Shown: in pieces, positions 40,590 through 47,201 of the stretch
How positions within the stretch are numbered: the stretch's first letter is position 1
How the letters are laid out: every line of letters begins with the position of its first letter
The notes under the pieces: generated by a model
The model's input: only the letters and a program-made list of their open reading frames with translations
Told to the model about the DNA's origin: nothing
The model's database searches: none
From: an uncultured Clostridia bacterium
GTDB lineage: Bacteria; Bacillota; Clostridia; UBA1381; UMGS1253
Assembly: GCA_934457145.1 (NCBI GenBank)
Contig: CAKSHP010000017.1
Span: 1-47,201, forward strand
DNA: 47,201 nt
Direction of reading: 5' to 3'
Made by a program: the position numbers and the translations under genes

Positions 40590-41411
40590 ATGAACAGTCC
40601 TATCTCTGTACTCATTGCCGACGGAAACGAAAATTTTGCAAATTCAGTAAAAAGCTATTTATCCACACAGGACGGTATATCTGTAAAAGCAGTTGCCACA
40701 AACGGGCGCGATGCATTCGAAAAAATGCTTGAAACAAAGCCCGATGTTGTTTTAATGGACATGATAATGCCCTATGTTGACGGTTTGGGAGTTTTAAAAA
40801 AGATAAAAAACACAAAACTTGAAAAACAACCGGTTATTATGATGACCTCCGGAATGTATCAGCAGCAGGCGGCAGCCCAGGCCTCCGCCCTCGGTGCCGA
40901 TTACTATATGGTAAAACCAATCGAATTTGAAAATCTTGCCGACCGCATAAGAGAATTTTCTCTTCAGAGCAGCACATCCGCATCCGATAAAAGCGTACAT
41001 TTTTCAAAAAATGCCGATGCCGCAAAAGAATACACCGACTACGAAATAGAAAGAATTGTCACCGACATAATCCATGATATCGGCGTTCCCGCCCATATAA
41101 AGGGCTATCATTTTATACGCAGCGCCATAATTATGGCAATAAACGATATGGAGGTTATCAACCATATCACAAAACAGCTCTACCCCGATCTTGCAAAAAT
41201 GTATAAAACAACGCCGAGCCGCGTTGAAAGAGCAATCCGCCATTCAATCGAAGTAGCCTGGAACCGCGGCTACAATGAAACCGCCCAAAAGCTTTTCGGC
41301 TACAGCATCTCCTCCGATAAAGGCAAACCAACCAACTCCGAATTTATAGCCATGATCGCAGACCATGTTAAGCTTAAAATCAGCCGTCCGGTAAGTATGC
41401 TGTCAAGATAA
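40590..41411 (+). CDS. spo0A: Sporulation transcription factor Spo0A
   Basis: 273 residues. The N-terminal receiver domain (~1-125) has the phosphoacceptor D57 in VVLMDMIMPYVDG, T/S at MMTSG and K in MVKPIE. The acidic pocket reads ADGN instead of the usual ADDN, so one of the two Asp residues is replaced by Gly. The C-terminal DNA-binding domain (~155-273) is almost unmistakable: IHDIGVPAHIKGYHFIRSAI, TPSRVERAIRHSIEVAWNRG and TNSEFIAMIADHVKL. It is the master regulator of endospore formation. AAAGGAG precedes the ATG. It is divergent from yaaL-bofA; no spoIVB gene lies upstream as in many Clostridia. Confidence 0.96.
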   Translation: MNSPISVLIADGNENFANSVKSYLSTQDGISVKAVATNGRDAFEKMLETKPDVVLMDMIMPYVDGLGVLKKIKNTKLEKQPVIMMTSGMYQQQAAAQASALGADYYMVKPIEFENLADRIREFSLQSSTSASDKSVHFSKNADAAKEYTDYEIERIVTDIIHDIGVPAHIKGYHFIRSAIIMAINDMEVINHITKQLYPDLAKMYKTTPSRVERAIRHSIEVAWNRGYNETAQKLFGYSISSDKGKPTNSEFIAMIADHVKLKISRPVSMLSR

Positions 41412-41430
41412 GCTTCTTTATCGCATAACA

Positions 41431-41463
41431 AAAAATTCCGTCATAAAAGTGACGGATTTTTTT
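41431..41463. terminator. Terminator between spo0A and the convergent AraC gene
   Basis: Stem TCCGTCA / TGACGGA with a 6-nt loop, flanked by AAAAA on the left and TTTTTTT on the right. Confidence 0.85.
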
Positions 41464-41504
41464 GTTTTTTTATTAATTATAAACTTCTGTGCAAAACGCG
41501 CTTT

Positions 41505-42374
41505 TTATTTATCCATATGCCTGTACTGTGTCGGTGTTTTGCCAAACTCCTTTTTAAATGCACGGCTCAGACTCTGTGGCGAGTCAAAATTTAAAATCTG
41601 AGATATCTCCGTTATCGACATTTTCTTTTTTTCAATCAAATTCTTCGCCGCTTCAAGCTTTTTTTGCTTTATGTAAGAAAGAAGCGAAATTCCCATTTCT
41701 CTTTTAAATATATGCGAAACATAGCTTTCGTTAAAATTAAGTGCCAATGCCGCCTCGCGCACGGTTTTAACCTTATATATATTGGCGTCAATATATTTTA
41801 TAATCTGAAAAAGCGTTATATTTTTTAAACTTATGTTCTTTTTTAAATCCGCATTTTTACCCGTTTTTTCAAAAAGCAAAAACACCTTTATCAAAATAAG
41901 CTTTATAATATTTTCCGCAGCATCCATCTGCATCTGTGAATTTTCATAAAACTCATTTACAAGCATATCAAACAGCTGTCTGATATCGCCCCCGGATTTT
42001 TGAACATACATTGGCGAAGCACCGTAAAAATCACACACATTTTTGTATTTTTCAGGCATATTTGCAAAATCAAACCCCAAACAAATATATCTCATCTTTT
42101 CGCAGTTTCCGGCAACAATTTTATGCCTGTCGCCCCCGGAAATCACATGTATATCCCCTTTTGCCACATTAAAAACCGTATCATTTGTGTAAAACAAAGC
42201 GCTTCCGGAAACGATATACGATATCTCATGGCAATACTGCTTGTGTTCAAATATTTGTCCGCCGGGCACCAGAGCCACTTCGCTTATCTGAAAAAGCTTT
42301 ATAAAATCCAAAACCACGCCGTCATTTAAAAATAAATTTTCAAAATCAAAAAGCTTTCCTAACGAATGTTTCAA
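41505..42374 (-). CDS. AraC-family transcriptional regulator
   Basis: 289 residues from a TTG start at 42374. The sensor half has a cupin pattern (ALVPGGQIFEHKQYCHEISYIVSG, VAKGDIHVISGGDRHKI), and the C-terminal helix-turn-helix pair (~190-287) has LNFNESYVSHIFKREMG and ITEISQILNFDSPQSLSRAF ending FGKTPTQYR. The TTG is chosen because CGGTGAT lies 3 nt before it, as at the other two AraC genes; no in-frame ATG is nearer. It lies downstream of two Gfo/Idh/MocA genes whose promoter has direct repeats, and it is their most likely regulator. Confidence 0.85.
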   Translation of the reverse strand: MKHSLGKLFDFENLFLNDGVVLDFIKLFQISEVALVPGGQIFEHKQYCHEISYIVSGSALFYTNDTVFNVAKGDIHVISGGDRHKIVAGNCEKMRYICLGFDFANMPEKYKNVCDFYGASPMYVQKSGGDIRQLFDMLVNEFYENSQMQMDAAENIIKLILIKVFLLFEKTGKNADLKKNISLKNITLFQIIKYIDANIYKVKTVREAALALNFNESYVSHIFKREMGISLLSYIKQKKLEAAKNLIEKKKMSITEISQILNFDSPQSLSRAFKKEFGKTPTQYRHMDK

Positions 42375-42396
42375 ATCATCACCGCCCCTTGATTTT

Positions 42397-42425
42397 AATA
42401 TACCACAAATTATTTTTAAAGTAAA
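42397..42425 (-). promoter_or_regulatory. Promoter of the AraC gene at 42374
   Basis: TTTACT (42420-42425), 17 bp, TATATT (42397-42402) on the minus strand, 9 bp after the stop of the upstream gene. The regulator can therefore be made separately from the metabolic operon. Confidence 0.6.
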
Positions 42426-42433
42426 GCCTTATC

Positions 42434-43273
42434 TTAAAGCTCCACCCACTCAAACGGTGTTTTTCTTGCTTTTATAAGCGCCTCGCGAATAGCAATCACC
42501 TCTATTGTCCGCTCATGCTCCACAGGTATTTTCCCGCTTCTAAAAAAGTTTACCATTGCCTTTATAAACAAACCGAAATAATCCGAGCGCACATCTATTA
42601 TTTTCGCCGCATTGTCTTTATCCAATAACACATATCTAAAGCTTGCCCCGCTGTCATCTCTGAATGCTATATGCCAAATCCTGCCGTCTGAAAATTCAAC
42701 AACTGCCGCCGGATGCTTTAAATCCGCCGTATACATAACTCTTTTTGCCTTGCAGCCCATAAGTCTTACAACAGGCTCAATCTGATGAATTACATATATT
42801 TCAAATTTGCCCGGCCCCGCGCTGTAAATGCAATCGATTTTCGAAACGTCAATTTCGTCTAATTCCGACGAAAATCCGAGCGCCGAACTTGAATAACACG
42901 GCGTGCCGTATTCCTCTGCCTTTTTAAATATCCTCTCGGCAGCCTCGCGGGTCGGTGCAAATGTCTTGTCTATATACACTCTCTTTTTAGACTTTACAGC
43001 CTCGTCGCAAAGCTCCTCATGCATTTCCGGGTTATCCGGTGAAAGAACAATAAGAACATCGCTTTTTTCAATAACCTCTTTTATGCTGCCGGCAAGCGGT
43101 ATATTATACTTTTGCGACCACTGTTTGTTTGTCATGCCGCCTATCGGACTGTCGATTTTTCCGTATGCGCAGCAAACCTCCATTTCTCCTTCCGACTGTT
43201 CTTTTAAAAACTTCGGATAATTGTTTGCATGCCATTCATCAAGATAATAATCAATAAATCCAACCTTTACCAT
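42434..43273 (-). CDS. Gfo/Idh/MocA-like oxidoreductase, shortened form
   Basis: 279 residues, shorter than the usual 330-390. The N-terminus MVKVGFIDYYLDEWHANNYPKFL lacks a normal GxGxxA loop; ADVLIVL-like SDVLIVLSPDNPEMHEEL and VYIDKTFAPTREAAERIF (DKT in place of EKP) show the family. The C-terminal part is reduced. It may bind a cofactor poorly or act as a partner of the next enzyme. It is the second gene of an operon, 24 bp after the oxidoreductase gene at 43298. Function unknown beyond the family. Confidence 0.7.
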   Translation of the reverse strand: MVKVGFIDYYLDEWHANNYPKFLKEQSEGEMEVCCAYGKIDSPIGGMTNKQWSQKYNIPLAGSIKEVIEKSDVLIVLSPDNPEMHEELCDEAVKSKKRVYIDKTFAPTREAAERIFKKAEEYGTPCYSSSALGFSSELDEIDVSKIDCIYSAGPGKFEIYVIHQIEPVVRLMGCKAKRVMYTADLKHPAAVVEFSDGRIWHIAFRDDSGASFRYVLLDKDNAAKIIDVRSDYFGLFIKAMVNFFRSGKIPVEHERTIEVIAIREALIKARKTPFEWVEL

Positions 43274-43297
43274 GGTCTCTGTCCTCCCTTGCCGCCT

Positions 43298-44347
43298 TTA
43301 AAGAACTATTTCGCGTCTTTCATCTGCCGAACGGTATATCGCATCCATAAGATACGCCGTAATGATGTTTGTATCAATGTGCGAAGCAAGCTTTTCTTTC
43401 GTTTCAATGCATTTTATAAACGAATTTATTTCATTTTCAAACATATCCGTGCTTTGTGCCTGATATTCGGTCTTTGTAAGCATGCCGTTTTCCGTTCCGT
43501 AGAGCGTAAAATCTCCGCCGTACTGCAATCTTATTCCTGCCTTGTCGCCCATAAAATCAATAAACATTTCATCTTCGCCGATGTTTTGCGCCCACGCTCC
43601 GTTAAACATTATAACAGGTCCCTCACTGCGCACAATGCCCGCAATGCCTTCTTCAACGTCGCATATTCCGTCATTTATGGCAGGTCCTGCCCACATGCTC
43701 GTATACACATAATCCTTTATCGGATTTCCCAAACGGCAAAACTTCTCTGCCGAAACGGTTTTTGCTTTCGGATCTCCGCAGCAATACATAACAATATCTA
43801 AAAAGTGTACGCCCCAGTCAATAAGCGCACCGCCGCCGGCGATTGCTTTTGTAGTAAATGCTCCGCCGAGTCCCGGAATACTTCTGTGCGCGCGAAAACT
43901 TACATACACATTGTAAACTTCTCCGAGTCTGCCGCCGTCTATAAGCTCTTTAATTTTATTAACGTTTGTGTTAAAACGGTTCACCACGCCTATGTTTAAA
44001 ACCTTGCCTGTTTCATGCTGCGCCTTCTGCATCATAACAGCCTCGTCTATCGTTCTTGCCGCCGGTTTTTCGCAAAGCACGTTTTTTCCGCTTTTAAGCG
44101 CCGCAATCGTGATTTCGCTGTGCATTTTATTCGGCGTGCAAACCGATATTGCCTCAACTTCATCATCTTTTAACACCTCGCGGTAATCCGTAACCGCTGT
44201 TCCGCAGCCGTATTTTTCTGCTGCCTCCTGCGCCCTTTCGGGTATAATATCGCAAAAATACTTTATCTGCACCGATTCATTTTTCATATAAGCCGGTATA
44301 TGACGCGCATTTGCTATTGTTCCGCATCCTATAACTGCAACTTTCAT
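43298..44347 (-). CDS. Gfo/Idh/MocA-family oxidoreductase
   Basis: 349 residues, full length. KVAVIGCGTIANARHIPAYMKN is the NAD(P) site, VCTPNKMHSEITIAALKSGKNVLCEKPAA has the EKP Lys, and GGGALIDWGVHFLDIVMYCCG holds the catalytic D/H region. Members oxidise sugars, cyclitols or their derivatives. It is the first gene of an operon with the shortened family member and lies under a promoter with two direct repeats 21 bp apart. Confidence 0.87.
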   Translation of the reverse strand: MKVAVIGCGTIANARHIPAYMKNESVQIKYFCDIIPERAQEAAEKYGCGTAVTDYREVLKDDEVEAISVCTPNKMHSEITIAALKSGKNVLCEKPAARTIDEAVMMQKAQHETGKVLNIGVVNRFNTNVNKIKELIDGGRLGEVYNVYVSFRAHRSIPGLGGAFTTKAIAGGGALIDWGVHFLDIVMYCCGDPKAKTVSAEKFCRLGNPIKDYVYTSMWAGPAINDGICDVEEGIAGIVRSEGPVIMFNGAWAQNIGEDEMFIDFMGDKAGIRLQYGGDFTLYGTENGMLTKTEYQAQSTDMFENEINSFIKCIETKEKLASHIDTNIITAYLMDAIYRSADERREIVL

Positions 44348-44382
44348 AAAACTTCATCCTTTCTTTTTTATATGCTTATTTT

Positions 44383-44411
44383 ATAATACAATATTTTTTT
44401 CTTATTTACAA
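44383..44411 (-). promoter_or_regulatory. Promoter of the Gfo/Idh/MocA operon
   Basis: TTGTAA (44406-44411), 17 bp, TATTAT (44383-44388) on the minus strand. The upstream direct repeat touches the -35 box. Confidence 0.75.
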
Positions 44412-44446
44412 TAGCTGTATCTTTGCTTTTTGTAGCTGTATCTTTG
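44412..44446 (-). promoter_or_regulatory. Tandem operator: two 14-bp direct repeats, 21 bp apart
   Basis: CAAAGATACAGCTA occurs at 44433-44446 and again at 44412-44425 (minus-strand reading), with no mismatch. The 21-bp period equals two helical turns, the arrangement of AraC-family activator half-sites immediately upstream of the -35 box. Confidence 0.8.
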
Positions 44447-44460
44447 TCTTTTTCAAAAAA

Positions 44461-44487
44461 AATCTGCCGGCAGCTAGCCGACAGATT
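44461..44487 (-). terminator. Terminator of the ABC transporter operon
   Basis: Stem AATCTG-C-CGGC / GCCG-A-CAGATT with one mismatch and a 5-nt loop; on the minus strand it runs into TTTTTTTTG. It lies 7 bp after the ATPase stop. Confidence 0.82.
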
Positions 44488-44494
44488 TTTCACA

Positions 44495-45277
44495 TCATAT
44501 TTTTGTATTTTTTAAAAATTCCTGCAAGCGTTTTGTTTGCGGATTTGCAAAAATCTGCTCTGCCGTTCCCTGTTCGGCAATCACGCCCTCGTTCATAAAC
44601 AAAATCTTGTCTGAAATATTTTTTGCAAAAAGCATTTCATGCGTTACAATTATCATTGTCATATTTGTGTCCGCAAGAGATTTTATAACCTTTAAAACCT
44701 CGTTTGTAAGTTCCGGATCAAGCGCGCTTGTAGGCTCGTCAAACAACATAATCTTCGGCTTTAACGCCAGCGCTCTTACTATAGCCACCCGCTGCTGCTG
44801 TCCGCCCGAAAGTTCGCACGGGTAATTTTTAACCTTGTCTGCAATGCCCGAACGCTTTAAAAGCTCTATCGCGTCATTTTCTATCTTTTCATAAATAATT
44901 TTTTTATTTTTTTTGAAATCCGGCTGATTTTTTGCCAGAAGCTTCGGTGCAAGCATTATATTTTCAAGCACATTGTACTGCGGAAACAAATTAAACTGCT
45001 GAAAAACGAAACCGAAATTAAGCTGCATCTGTCTAAGCTCCTTTGCCGAAACCTTTTTTGCGTTTTCAGCATTAAAAACTTCTTTTCCGTCAACAATTAT
45101 TTTTCCTTTATCGGCTTTTTCCAAAAAACCTATGCATCTTAAAAGAGTTGTTTTTCCGCTTCCCGAAGAGCCTATCACGGAAATAACCTCGCCCTCCTCC
45201 ATGGAAAAATCAATTCCCTTTAAAACCTCTGTTTTCGAAAAACTTTTATATATATTTTCAACTTTCAATATAGGCAT
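44495..45277 (-). CDS. Polar amino acid ABC transporter, ATP-binding protein
   Basis: 260 residues. Walker A GSSGSGKTT, signature LSGGQQQRVAIVRAL, Walker B IMLFDEPTSALDPE, and VTHEMLFAKNISDKILFMNEGVIAEQG at the end are those of the GlnQ/HisP type. An insertion of about 20 residues (LLAKNQPDFKKNKKIIYEK) after the Q-loop is longer than in GlnQ. It powers uptake with the permease and binding protein next door. AGAGG lies inside the end of the permease gene; the gap is 4 bp. Confidence 0.92.
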   Translation of the reverse strand: MPILKVENIYKSFSKTEVLKGIDFSMEEGEVISVIGSSGSGKTTLLRCIGFLEKADKGKIIVDGKEVFNAENAKKVSAKELRQMQLNFGFVFQQFNLFPQYNVLENIMLAPKLLAKNQPDFKKNKKIIYEKIENDAIELLKRSGIADKVKNYPCELSGGQQQRVAIVRALALKPKIMLFDEPTSALDPELTNEVLKVIKSLADTNMTMIIVTHEMLFAKNISDKILFMNEGVIAEQGTAEQIFANPQTKRLQEFLKNTKI

Positions 45278-45281
45278 ATTT

Positions 45282-45977
45282 TTAACCTCTGTAATAATTC
45301 ATTTTCTTTTCTATGTAACCGAACAAAAGCGTTAATATTCCGCAGAATAAAAGATAAAACGCTCCCGTGTAAAACAGCGGCCATATAAGACCTCCGCGCT
45401 TTATAAACACCTGTGCTGACCATATTATCTCATACACAGCAATAATTCTTGCAAGCGAAGTATCTTTTACAAGCGTTATTATTTCATTGCTCATAGGCGG
45501 CACGATTTTTTTAATCACCTGAAAAAGTATAACCTTAAAAAACACCTGTGTTTTCGTCATTCCGAGCACCTGTCCCGCTTCATACTGTCCGCGCGGCATG
45601 CTCTCTATTCCGCCTCTGTAAATCTCGGAAAAATAGCAGGCATAGTTTATAATAAACGAAACCATAACCGCAAAAAATCTCTCCGGCACGCTCCACGACG
45701 AAAGCCAGCCGATAAAAGCGTTTGTATACTCAGCCTGATTTGCCCATGCGCCGACAAGACCCGGCACATAGTAAATCGCAATAAGCTGCAACATAAGCGG
45801 CGTGCCTCGTATTATCCAAACAAACACCTTCACAAGCCACTTAAGAGGTTTGAATTTGCTCATAGAACCAAAGCTTAAAATCAAACCGAGCGGCAATGCA
45901 AACACAAGCGTCAGTGCAAAAATTTTAAGCGTTGTGCCAAAACCCTCAAGCAGTGACGAGGTTACTGTCCAAAACAT
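45282..45977 (-). CDS. Polar amino acid ABC transporter, permease
   Basis: 231 residues from the ATG at 45977, with GGGAGG 6 bp upstream; an in-frame GTG at 45998 lies before that site and is rejected. Five membrane segments, with the HisM-type motif GGIESMPRGQYEAGQVLGM followed by FFKVILFQ and PPMSNEIITLVKDTSL. It forms the membrane channel of the importer. It follows the binding-protein gene after a hairpin at 46011-46042, which could lower its expression. Confidence 0.93.
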   Translation of the reverse strand: MFWTVTSSLLEGFGTTLKIFALTLVFALPLGLILSFGSMSKFKPLKWLVKVFVWIIRGTPLMLQLIAIYYVPGLVGAWANQAEYTNAFIGWLSSWSVPERFFAVMVSFIINYACYFSEIYRGGIESMPRGQYEAGQVLGMTKTQVFFKVILFQVIKKIVPPMSNEIITLVKDTSLARIIAVYEIIWSAQVFIKRGGLIWPLFYTGAFYLLFCGILTLLFGYIEKKMNYYRG

Positions 45978-46010
45978 AATTTTCCTCCCAAACACCAAGT
46001 AGCATTAAAA

Positions 46011-46042
46011 GGCAGAAGTCCGCCCGAAAGCGGATTTCTGCC
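46011..46042 (-). terminator. Hairpin between the binding-protein and permease genes
   Basis: 13-bp stem with one mismatch (GGCAGAAATCCGC / GCGGACTTCTGCC on the minus strand), 6-nt loop, followed by TTTTAATG. The U-tract is short, so it fits a leaky terminator or 3'-end stabiliser that raises the binding protein over the permease. Confidence 0.7.
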
Positions 46043-46064
46043 GATTTATTAAAATCAAACCGTA

Positions 46065-46886
46065 TTATTCAGCTAAAGTAAGATCATATTTTTTTGCAAG
46101 CGCTTCAAGCGTTCCGTCTGCCTTAAGCTCGTCAATTATCTGGTTCACTTTCTCTGCCATGTCGGAACCCTTTCTGAAACCGATTCCGTATTCTTCAGAT
46201 GTTAAAGCAATTCCCTCTTTTAAAGAAGCATAGCTTGTTCCCTCGCCTGTCATTGCTTTTGCCATTGTTATATCTATAACGCAGGCATCTGCCGCACCTG
46301 CCGAAACCTCCATAAGTGCGTCTGCCTGAGTCTGTACCGCCGTGCACTCATATCCTGCCTCAGTAATCGCTTTTTCGCCGGCGCTTCCTGCCTCAGCAAC
46401 AAAGCTTAAATCCTTTAAATCGGAAACTTCTTTGTAATTATCAACCTTGTCTTTTGCCATAACAACAACCTGTGCGTTTATAACATAAGGCTTTGAACAC
46501 TCCATACCGTTTTTAACTTCGTCTGTAAGAGTCATTCCGTTCCAAACGCTGTCAAGAGCCTTCGAGTTAAGCTCCATAATTTTGTTGTCCCATTCAATCT
46601 CTTTAAATTCAGCTTTAACTCCGAGCTTTTCGGCAACTGCCTGTGCAAACTCTGTGTCAAATCCTGTCCACTCGCCGTTTTCTTTGTAGTTCATGGGTTT
46701 ATAGTCTGTAACACCTATAACCAAAGTTCCTTTGTTTACAATGTAATCTGCATCCGAGTCCTTATTGCCTGTATCCGCAGCCGGCGCCGATGTCTTAACG
46801 TCAGCCTCTTTTGTTTCCTGTTTGCCGCATGATGCAAAACAAAATACTGTTGCAACTGCTAAAATCAATGCTAAAATCTTTTTCAT
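46065..46886 (-). CDS. Polar amino acid ABC transporter, substrate-binding lipoprotein
   Basis: 273 residues. A lipoprotein signal peptide ends at FASC (Cys20), followed by a Ser/Ala/Asp-rich linker. The mature part is the type II periplasmic-binding fold of the SBP_bac_3 family: GTLVIGVTDYKPMNY, GFDTEFAQAVAEKLG, WNGMTLTDEVK and SLEEGIALTSEEYGIGFRKGSD-like EGIALTSEEYGIGF. It should bind a polar amino acid outside the membrane; the ligand cannot be told from the sequence. It is the first gene of the operon. GAAAGAGG precedes the ATG. Confidence 0.92.
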   Translation of the reverse strand: MKKILALILAVATVFCFASCGKQETKEADVKTSAPAADTGNKDSDADYIVNKGTLVIGVTDYKPMNYKENGEWTGFDTEFAQAVAEKLGVKAEFKEIEWDNKIMELNSKALDSVWNGMTLTDEVKNGMECSKPYVINAQVVVMAKDKVDNYKEVSDLKDLSFVAEAGSAGEKAITEAGYECTAVQTQADALMEVSAGAADACVIDITMAKAMTGEGTSYASLKEGIALTSEEYGIGFRKGSDMAEKVNQIIDELKADGTLEALAKKYDLTLAE

Positions 46887-46920
46887 AATAATCCTCTTTC
46901 CTTAATTTTATTTTTTTACC

Positions 46921-46938
46921 GGGCATTTATTTATGCCC
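46921..46938 (-). promoter_or_regulatory. Leader hairpin of the ABC transporter mRNA
   Basis: Perfect 6-bp stem GGGCAT / ATGCCC with a 6-nt loop, about 20 nt after the predicted transcription start and not followed by a U-tract. It may protect the 5' end. Confidence 0.5.
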
Positions 46939-46949
46939 TTCAAAGTTTA

Positions 46950-46972
46950 TGTGTTGATTTTACCACAACACA
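46950..46972. promoter_or_regulatory. Inverted repeat over the -10 box of the ABC transporter promoter
   Basis: TGTGTTG, 9 bp, CAACACA; perfect 7-bp arms centred on the -10 hexamer. The placement fits a repressor operator. Confidence 0.65.
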
Positions 46973-46985
46973 TTAGCGAAGTAAA
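46957..46985 (-). promoter_or_regulatory. ABC transporter promoter
   Basis: TTTACT (46980-46985), 17 bp, TAAAAT (46957-46962) on the minus strand. Confidence 0.7.
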
Positions 46986-47124
46986 GTACTAAATCGATTT
47001 TTTCCTGATTTTTTTCATCTTTTTTTATTTTTTGCAATCCACCGTTGTATATTTTGTATATCCTAACACTATATCTCATAACTAAAATATTCACATTTCA
47101 CAAATTCATCTTTTTTCACACCCA

Positions 47125-47136
47125 CCCCTGCCCTAC
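47125..47136 (-). repeat. Third, partial copy of the intergenic repeat
   Basis: GTAGGGCAGGGG on the minus strand, preceded by CCT, identical over 12 bp to the core of the pair at 13909-13989. The rest of the unit differs. Confidence 0.55.
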
Positions 47137-47160
47137 AGGTAATTATCTAATTTTTCAAAC

Positions 47161-47192
47161 AAAAAATGCGGCACATCTGCGCCGCATTTTTT
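47161..47192. terminator. Bidirectional terminator at the window edge
   Basis: 12-bp perfect stem AAAAAATGCGGC / GCCGCATTTTTT with an 8-nt loop, U-tract on both strands. It probably ends a gene that lies beyond the window. Confidence 0.85.
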
Positions 47193-47201
47193 GTTTTACG
47201 T

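Larger units (their letters stand above)
46887..47201. other. Intergenic region upstream of the ABC transporter
   Basis: No coding sequence is seen. It contains the transporter promoter, an inverted repeat over its -10 box, a leader hairpin, a fragment of the intergenic repeat and a terminator at the window edge, all listed separately. 46990-47120 is A/T-rich and otherwise without features. Confidence 0.6.

Noticed and set aside
43229..43801. Open frame of 190 codons on the plus strand
   Set aside because: Antisense to a well-supported Gfo/Idh/MocA gene and made of shadow-type residues.

Overview
The window is chromosomal DNA from a low-GC, Gram-positive-type bacterium, most probably an anaerobic, spore-forming member of the Clostridia. 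The evidence is the presence of spo0A and bofA, a PolC-type replicative polymerase, the gene order rpsB-tsf-pyrH-frr-uppS-cdsA-dxr-rseP-ispG-polC, the MEP isoprenoid pathway, AAGGAGG-type ribosome binding sites, short U-tailed terminators, and BspA-like and InlB-type secreted proteins typical of gut Clostridia. The exact genus cannot be read from the sequence. I saw no tRNA, rRNA, phage, transposase or CRISPR.

Layout. 1-5.4 kb holds housekeeping genes: the 3' end of rbgA, then putP, rpsI-rplM, greA, and a small operon (membrane protein, ferredoxin-thioredoxin-reductase-like protein, formyltransferase-like protein). 5.5-11.9 kb carries two secreted proteins. One has Ig-like and InlB B-repeat regions. 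The other, 1588 residues, joins two lectin-like regions and two BspA-type leucine-rich regions to a C-terminal SGNH/DUF4886-like hydrolase domain. An AraC regulator follows, divergent from a split transketolase N-terminal subunit and a phosphoheptose-isomerase-like SIS protein, with an intergenic repeat between those two. 14.8-27.3 kb, all on the minus strand, is the conserved translation/isoprenoid/envelope/replication block, read from rpsB down to polC. 27.4-30.6 kb holds a CPBP protease, mnmA and a YitT-family protein.

30.9-38.3 kb is accessory metabolism. One four-gene operon contains a divergent type I dehydroquinase-like protein, an NAD-dependent epimerase-like protein, an SDR and a quinone/enone-reductase-like MDR protein. 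A second operon contains an MDR dehydrogenase and a Gfo/Idh/MocA oxidoreductase. Each is divergent from an AraC regulator. The second regulator is followed closely by ispE. 39.3-41.4 kb has a TM2 zinc-ribbon protein and a sporulation group in which yaaL-bofA is divergent from spo0A. 41.5-44.4 kb is a third AraC gene with two Gfo/Idh/MocA proteins. Their promoter has two perfect direct repeats exactly 21 bp apart. 44.5-46.9 kb is a polar amino acid ABC transporter with an inverted repeat over its promoter.

The least familiar parts are the dehydroquinase-like operon, which suggests an oxidise-dehydrate-reduce route on an unknown polyol; the shared 5' leader and GGTGAT ribosome binding site of three AraC genes; a possible translational switch upstream of the InlB-repeat protein; and a nested pair of leader ORFs upstream of rpsB. 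Functions are assigned from recognisable motifs only. No database search was possible.
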